Made by a program: the position numbers and the translations under genes
NCBI GenBank assembly: GCA_946482355.1
Contig: CAMLRE010000035.1
Location: forward strand, 1-10,342
Length of the DNA stretch: 10,342 bases
Reading direction: 5' to 3'
Origin: an uncultured Bdellovibrio sp.
Lineage (GTDB): Bacteria; Bdellovibrionota; Bdellovibrionia; Bdellovibrionales; Bdellovibrionaceae
In this document: positions 6,707 through 10,342 of the stretch, piece by piece
Layout of the letters: every line of letters begins with the position of its first letter
Numbering within the stretch: the first letter of the stretch is position 1
Notes under the pieces: model-generated
What the model saw: only the letters and a program-made list of their open reading frames with translations
The model's database searches: none
Told to the model about the DNA's origin: nothing

Positions 6707-7474
6707 TCATTTATTAATTACAGATTTAATCCAGCCCATCTCAGCCGCTGGCATTCCGTAAATACCATATCCACGGCACTGAGCTTCGCCACGACTTGTG
6801 ATACCCGCTAAGTAGAGTTTATTGTCGACCATAATATACGCTGGACCACCTGAATCACCGTGGCAAGAGCCCGTTTTCTTTTCGTCAGTCATAAATTCAA
6901 ATTCACCAACGGCCACAACCGGAACTTGTGTTTTCTTCATAATGCCATCGTATTTGTAGTTTTCATCAATGCCATAACCAGAAAGATGAATCGTCGTGCC
7001 TTTTGTGATTTGCTTTAACGTAGCAAAAGGAACTGGTTTAAATCCTGGCGGAAGGTCTTCAGAAAATTCAACGATAGCGTAATCTTTGTAATCACCAGGC
7101 TCTGCCCCGCCCATATTAGCTGTAGCGCTATAACGTGGATGCGGAGTTACGTTTTTAACTTTGTAATAAACAGCTTGTTTTTTTGTGGCCACAAGACCGA
7201 AGTAAATATCAGCCCCTTCTAATTCACAGTGAGCTGCCGACAAAATAAAATGTGGAGCAATAATTACTCCCGTACAAGGGCTTGAGTTCTCAGCAAAAAT
7301 AGCCACCGTATGACGAGCATATAAATCTTTAGAGCTAACTGGCTTACCGTTTACGATGGTTGCAGAGTCTGTAACCTCATTGGCTGTTTCTAAATTGTTG
7401 TTTGATGGAGCACACGCCACTAAAGCTAACATTGCAATCGGTAATACAAATTTTAACAAGAATTTTGAAGCCAT
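6707..7474 (-). CDS. S1-family (trypsin-fold) serine protease lipoprotein
   Basis: This 255-aa protein begins with a lipoprotein signal peptide whose lipobox LVAC ends at Cys21. Ala22 follows rather than Asp, so outer-membrane sorting is likely if the usual Lol rule holds. A linker leads to IVNGKPV (40-46), the classic N-terminus of an activated S1 protease. Catalytic residues are His82 in SAAHC, Asp131 in DYAIVEF and Ser208 in GDSGGP. Likely disulfides are Cys67-Cys83 and Cys204-Cys233. The residue at the base of the S1 pocket (six before Ser208) is Gly202, not Asp, so Arg/Lys specificity is not expected; an elastase-like preference for small or hydrophobic residues is more plausible. Thr39-Ile40 would be the activation site. 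ATG 7472-7474 is preferred over the adjacent GTG 7475-7477 because AGGGGAA then sits 6 nt upstream. Such surface proteases are common in predatory bacteria. Confidence 0.92.
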   Translation of the reverse strand: MASKFLLKFVLPIAMLALVACAPSNNNLETANEVTDSATIVNGKPVSSKDLYARHTVAIFAENSSPCTGVIIAPHFILSAAHCELEGADIYFGLVATKKQAVYYKVKNVTPHPRYSATANMGGAEPGDYKDYAIVEFSEDLPPGFKPVPFATLKQITKGTTIHLSGYGIDENYKYDGIMKKTQVPVVAVGEFEFMTDEKKTGSCHGDSGGPAYIMVDNKLYLAGITSRGEAQCRGYGIYGMPAAEMGWIKSVINK

Positions 7475-7480
7475 CACTTA

Positions 7481-7487
7481 TTCCCCT
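7481..7487 (-). promoter_or_regulatory. Ribosome binding site that sets the protease start
   Basis: AGGGGAA on the minus strand lies 6 nt before the ATG at 7474 but only 3 nt before the adjoining GTG, which favours the ATG. Confidence 0.6.
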
Positions 7488-7554
7488 AAATGAGCCAGTG
7501 ATAGCTTAAAGCAGGCTGTATAGCCAGCAGCAATTTGCCTTAGACAGTGGTTTG

Positions 7555-7581
7555 AAAAAAATTGCAGGCTCTTTCTAGCCT
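7555..7581 (-). terminator. Probable intrinsic terminator of the 283-aa protein gene
   Basis: On the minus strand, AGGCT-AGAAAG-AGCCT forms a 5-bp stem with a 6-nt loop, followed by GCAA and seven T residues. The stem overlaps the TAG stop of the upstream gene at 7580-7582. Stem and U-tract in the right order make it a reasonable though short Rho-independent terminator, separating this gene from the protease operon. Confidence 0.5.
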
Positions 7582-8431
7582 ATCTCCGACAGGTTGCCAG
7601 CAGGTCTTCACATTCATTTTGAATATGCCCACGCAGCTTTTCAACTTTAGCCTGCACTGAAGGCGCTTTAACATCTTTTGAGATCTCCCAAAGCGTAAGC
7701 CATTTTAATAGATCAATAAGACGTGGCTTTGTCGGCCCTTTAGATAACGGATATCGTGGCATACTTAAACCAGCCATGACCGCTTCTAGCGATCGTTCAA
7801 CCCAAGTGATCTCGGTTTGAGTAAGGTAAATACGATTAAGCAAATGAGCTGGCAGCTCTAAGGCACGAGATTCTAAGATTTGATTTAAATTTCGTAATTC
7901 AGAAATAACCATTTGGTGTTCAGCTTCAAACTTTTTTCCATAAAGTTTGTCGACGGCGTCTTTCCAGGCATCGCAAAAATCTTCAAAATCAATATCATGA
8001 TCTTTTCCATTATAACTTGGATGAGTTAAATCGAAAATTGTCTTACTTAAAGCTTCAACACTTGAAATTGGTGATGTTTTTTCGTAATGAAGTCTTAGCA
8101 TATGGTGGGCCCAGCTTGCGATATCTCGCACTTCGGTTAATCCGATGTCTGCCGTGTGAAAATTGAGATTTATAGATTCATAACTGCGCCAATCCATAGG
8201 GCGGTTAAGAAACTGATCGATTTGACTTTTACTACGCTCTGCGGGGTGCGTATGATAATACCCTTCTAATAAAAATGAAAATTCTGAGAAGGATTTATCC
8301 CATAAGTTTTCTGACTTACACATTTTATAGATGTGAAATGCTTTAAGACGATTGGGCTGCGCTTGATCAAGCAGACCATTGATCTTCTGAACTATTTGTC
8401 GAGGAAACGTATTCCATGTTTCTTGCAACAT
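7580..8431 (-). CDS. Hypothetical cytoplasmic protein, 283 aa
   Basis: I do not recognise a family. The protein has no signal peptide or membrane segment and looks mostly helical. Notable patches are an acidic stretch DHDIDFEDFCDAW (143-155), a tryptophan-rich segment DLLKWLTLWEIS (about 240-251) and five cysteines, one close to the C-terminus. The acidic patch vaguely suggests metal binding but fits no known loop closely. The ATG at 8431 gives the full reading frame; the upstream site AAAGA is weak. It lies 66 bp downstream of the coiled-coil gene on the same strand and may share its transcript, and a probable terminator follows its stop. Codon use looks like that of its neighbours, so nothing marks it as recently acquired. 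Confidence 0.7.
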   Translation of the reverse strand: MLQETWNTFPRQIVQKINGLLDQAQPNRLKAFHIYKMCKSENLWDKSFSEFSFLLEGYYHTHPAERSKSQIDQFLNRPMDWRSYESINLNFHTADIGLTEVRDIASWAHHMLRLHYEKTSPISSVEALSKTIFDLTHPSYNGKDHDIDFEDFCDAWKDAVDKLYGKKFEAEHQMVISELRNLNQILESRALELPAHLLNRIYLTQTEITWVERSLEAVMAGLSMPRYPLSKGPTKPRLIDLLKWLTLWEISKDVKAPSVQAKVEKLRGHIQNECEDLLATCRR

Positions 8432-8497
8432 TCTTTAATTTTAGCATTGAATGCAAAAATTAAGAGATTTTTCTTTTGGAGTTTTCGTCTAAGTTTT

Positions 8498-9088
8498 TTA
8501 CAGCACCACAGGTAATTTGCTGCTGGCAGCTTTTAGGCTTTGCCCTAGAGCATCGGCATTTTGCTCTAAACCTTTTAAGCGTGAGGCTTGGGCGTCTTTT
8601 TTAATAACCTGAGCTTCTTCAATCAAAGGGCGAAGGCGGGTTTCAAACTTTGCTAACTCTTGGGTAATCCGAGTTTTTTCTTCGTTAGACAAGTCGGTGC
8701 CCGTAGAAGCTTGCAGTGTTTTCATCTCTTCATGCAGCTGGTTCACCTTAGCTGTTAACTGACGAAAAGCTTCTAACTTTGCAACTTCTTCGTTTTGTCT
8801 GGATTGTAAAAGTTCTGTTTTGGCAGCCACAACTTTGGCCGCTTCTTCAGAGCGAATTTTAGCTTCAGAAACTAATTGTGCCAGTTGAACGATTTCATCA
8901 GAAACCGCCGTTGCACTTTCTGCAAAAGCCAACATGAGTTTGCGAATTTGGCTGTAGTCGAATTCAGTTTTAAGTTCGATTTCACCAATACGTTCACTTA
9001 ATCTTTCAAGACTTGCAAAATTAGAGTCTAAAGAAATAACGGTTTTAATTAATTCAGATTGTTCTGTTGGTTTTTTTAAATTTGCCAT
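8498..9088 (-). CDS. Coiled-coil protein of unknown function, 196 aa
   Basis: The sequence is almost entirely charged and helical, rich in Ala, Glu, Gln and Lys with Leu/Ile/Val at heptad-like spacing, notably over residues 15-160. It contains a short break at STGTDLSNEEK (about 128-138), so two long helices folding back on each other are likely. No signal peptide or membrane segment is seen. The frame extends upstream to a GTG at 9170-9172, which would add 28 basic residues. I prefer the ATG at 9086-9088, where the protein begins ANLKKPTEQ and the helical region follows directly, but neither start has a clear Shine-Dalgarno site. It may act as a scaffold or structural protein; coiled-coil composition alone does not define a role. 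The next gene on the strand is the 283-aa hypothetical protein. Confidence 0.7.
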   Translation of the reverse strand: MANLKKPTEQSELIKTVISLDSNFASLERLSERIGEIELKTEFDYSQIRKLMLAFAESATAVSDEIVQLAQLVSEAKIRSEEAAKVVAAKTELLQSRQNEEVAKLEAFRQLTAKVNQLHEEMKTLQASTGTDLSNEEKTRITQELAKFETRLRPLIEEAQVIKKDAQASRLKGLEQNADALGQSLKAASSKLPVVL

Positions 9089-9236
9089 GGATTCAGATTT
9101 AGCTTTTCTAAAATGTGAAGACAAAGAATTAAAAAACGCATGGGAAAACTGCCCCTTACATTTTTTGCGCACCGTGTAGACATCAGCATTAGACTTACCA
9201 CAGCACTCGCGTAAGAATATTCTTAGAGGAGCAACT

Positions 9237-9647
9237 ATGACAACACTTGAACTTACAACACTATCATCATTTCAAATTACCCGTAATTTCGCGATTATTT
9301 TTATTTACGCTCTGCTTTTTGGAACTGCCGCTTACGACAAATGGAAAACACTTTCAACGCCTGAATGGTTTGTTAAACAGTTTGATAACACCTTCATCAA
9401 ACGACTTCCAGGCGGAGCTTCAGTAGGCTACTGGGTTATTGCCACGCTTGAGGGTTTACTAGCTCTAACATTTATTATCTCGGTTTTTAACTTTGGCTTA
9501 CTACCCTACGCTCTTTTAGGATCGCTATTTCTTTTCGGAATTTTATTATTCGGTTTAAGAATCACTTACGATTTTCAAGGCTCTGCAAATATGTTCGTTT
9601 ATTTCGGAACAACTTTACTTTCTTTGTTTTTCGTTACGATGAACTAA
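9237..9647 (+). CDS. DoxX-like four-helix membrane protein
   Basis: This 136-aa integral membrane protein has four predicted transmembrane helices at about residues 14-32, 61-82, 88-108 and 117-133. After the first helix comes AAYDKWKTLSTPEWFVKQF (31-49), typical of DoxX-type proteins, where an amphipathic loop carries the Lys/Trp pair. Family members sit in the inner membrane and have been linked to quinone or thiosulfate chemistry and to redox or thiol stress; most, like this one, have no proven substrate. AGAGGAG (9225-9231) lies 5 nt before the ATG, a strong ribosome binding site. The gene is divergent from the coiled-coil gene and followed by a 156-bp spacer with a large hairpin, so it is probably monocistronic. 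The membrane topology is clear; the family name is likely but not certain. Confidence 0.7.
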   Translation: MTTLELTTLSSFQITRNFAIIFIYALLFGTAAYDKWKTLSTPEWFVKQFDNTFIKRLPGGASVGYWVIATLEGLLALTFIISVFNFGLLPYALLGSLFLFGILLFGLRITYDFQGSANMFVYFGTTLLSLFFVTMN

Positions 9648-9655
9648 GAGTATTG

Positions 9656-9720
9656 CGAGTCCGTCGTTAGTTTATTTAATTTTTTAATGATTTTTAACTA
9701 CAACAAAACCGGCGGACTCG
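9656..9720 (+). other. Large imperfect hairpin between the DoxX-like and histidine kinase genes
   Basis: CGAGTCCGTCG (9656-9666) pairs with CGGCGGACTCG (9710-9720) over 11 bp with one G-U wobble. A nested stem, TAGTT (9668-9672) with AACTA (9696-9700), encloses an AT-rich loop. A separate short hairpin GCCC/GGGC lies at 9732-9748. No T-run follows the main stem, so this is not a canonical intrinsic terminator. It could be an mRNA 3' end that works with Rho, a structured leader for the kinase, or a small RNA. The rest of the spacer up to 9792 shows nothing further that I can support. Confidence 0.45.
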
Positions 9721-9803
9721 TTAACAACTTTGCCCCAACCAACAGGGCTCTGTAGCGGCCTACCTCTTGCAATTCCTTAATGATTCGATTTTAAGGAGTT
9801 TTC

Positions 9804-10342
9804 ATGACCGCAAGCACCCAAGAATTTACTAACGACAATGACACACTCAAACAATTTATAAAAGCTGCAGAACATATTCGCAAACGCCACACAGAAATCA
9901 AAAACAATTGGGAAGATAAAGTTCGAACCCAAATTGATATTTCGAATATACACTCTTCAAAGTCACTCCTTAATTCGATGGAAATCTTCTTAGAAGATGC
10001 GGCCAACTTTATCGAACAGGGTTATTACATCTACAACCCCTCTAAAGAAGCGGGAATGTCAAAAGAACATGGTAAGTTTCGCGCCACTTTTTCAGGATAC
10101 TTTCTGCCTCAACTTCTCAAAGAATTTAGTCTTTTGCGCGAAGTCCTGAATAGCTCATTACAAAAAGAAAATCTTTTAACTTATAACGTTAGATTTATTA
10201 TTGATAAAATTTTAGATGACTCGATTTCGCAGGCAGCTACAGAGTTTGCGCTGGTTCAAAAAAATGCTGTTGAAGACGCACTATCAAGAGCTCAGCAAAG
10301 CAATCAAGCACTTGAACATTTTGCCGCTATCGCTGCCCACGA
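9804..10342 (+). CDS. Sensor histidine kinase, N-terminal part (cut by window end)
   Basis: An open frame runs from ATG 9804 to the window edge with no stop (179 complete codons visible). AAGGAG (9793-9798) lies 5 nt upstream. Residues about 15-155 resemble the RsbRD N-terminal helical sensor domain, including KEHGKFRATFSGYFLPQLLK (87-106) followed by EFSLLREVL (107-115). Next comes a helical linker AVEDALSRAQQSNQALEHF and then AAIAAH, ending at His179 with the next codon starting GA. This is the start of an H-box of the HDL-x-SPL type, so His179 is probably the autophosphorylated residue and an ATPase domain should follow beyond the window. No membrane segment is seen, so a cytosolic sensor is expected. 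The globin-like RsbRD fold senses stress or small ligands in relatives; the signal here is unknown. A hybrid kinase with a C-terminal receiver is possible. Confidence 0.8.
   Translation, partial: MTASTQEFTNDNDTLKQFIKAAEHIRKRHTEIKNNWEDKVRTQIDISNIHSSKSLLNSMEIFLEDAANFIEQGYYIYNPSKEAGMSKEHGKFRATFSGYFLPQLLKEFSLLREVLNSSLQKENLLTYNVRFIIDKILDDSISQAATEFALVQKNAVEDALSRAQQSNQALEHFAAIAAH

Noticed and set aside
7514..7532. GGCT/AGCC hairpin in the protease leader
   Set aside because: Only 4 bp of stem, with flanking mismatches, and no link to a known leader element.
8220..8275. HTHPAERS segment resembling the THP motif that follows the catalytic domain in M48 metallopeptidases
   Set aside because: No HExxH zinc motif or membrane helices exist in the protein, so the resemblance is too short to mean anything.
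8438..8460. Imperfect 23-nt palindrome around GCATTGAATGC, just upstream of the 283-aa protein start
   Set aside because: The core stem is 4 bp with a 3-nt loop, and the rest is A/T pairing across a mismatch. In AT-rich sequence this is expected by chance.
9176..9220. Possible sigma-70 promoter for the DoxX-like gene (TAGACT and TAAGAA)
   Set aside because: Both hexamers match the consensus poorly and alternative pairings are equally good.
9791..10006. Leftward 71-codon frame opposite the start of the histidine kinase
   Set aside because: The plus strand has a strong ribosome binding site and a long open kinase frame; the antisense frame has neither.

Overview
The window reads as moderately AT-rich bacterial chromosome, fully coding-dense, with Gram-negative traits: a lipobox-bearing serine protease, a DoxX-type membrane protein and a HisKA-type sensor kinase. 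Gene style and content (secreted trypsin-fold lipoprotein, many orphan cytoplasmic proteins, tightly packed genes) suggest a Bdellovibrio-like member of the Bdellovibrionota. This is an impression from the proteins, not a database match. No tRNA, rRNA, insertion sequence, phage gene or CRISPR array is visible.

Region 1 (1-3571) is the most interesting. A LysR-type regulator is transcribed leftward, away from a three-gene rightward operon: a soluble cytochrome P450, a short class I terpene synthase and a CENP-V/GFA-type zinc protein. The last two junctions overlap (11 nt and an ATGA), so the genes are probably co-translated. The likely logic is that the terpene synthase makes a terpene from a prenyl diphosphate supplied elsewhere, the P450 oxidises it, and the GFA-like enzyme plays an unknown accessory role. 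The LysR protein would control the operon through the 76-bp divergent promoter, which carries helically phased AACTWT repeats and a dyad.

Region 2 (3574-6460) holds housekeeping-type genes. A leftward DEAD-box RNA helicase with a basic tail lies tail-to-tail with the GFA gene. Diverging from it is a rightward pair: a JmjC/cupin-fold 2-oxoglutarate oxygenase (the kind that hydroxylates proteins or ribosomal components) and a small DOMON-like beta-sandwich protein.

Region 3 (6447-9088) is a leftward block: an unrecognised 196-aa coiled-coil protein, an unrecognised 283-aa protein ending at a probable intrinsic terminator, an S1-family protease lipoprotein, and an 80-aa two-helix membrane protein 17 bp after it.

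Region 4 (9237-10342) runs rightward: a DoxX-like four-helix membrane protein, a 156-bp spacer with a large hairpin, and the 5' part of a sensor histidine kinase with an RsbRD-like N-terminal domain. The kinase is cut by the window end at its phosphoacceptor histidine.
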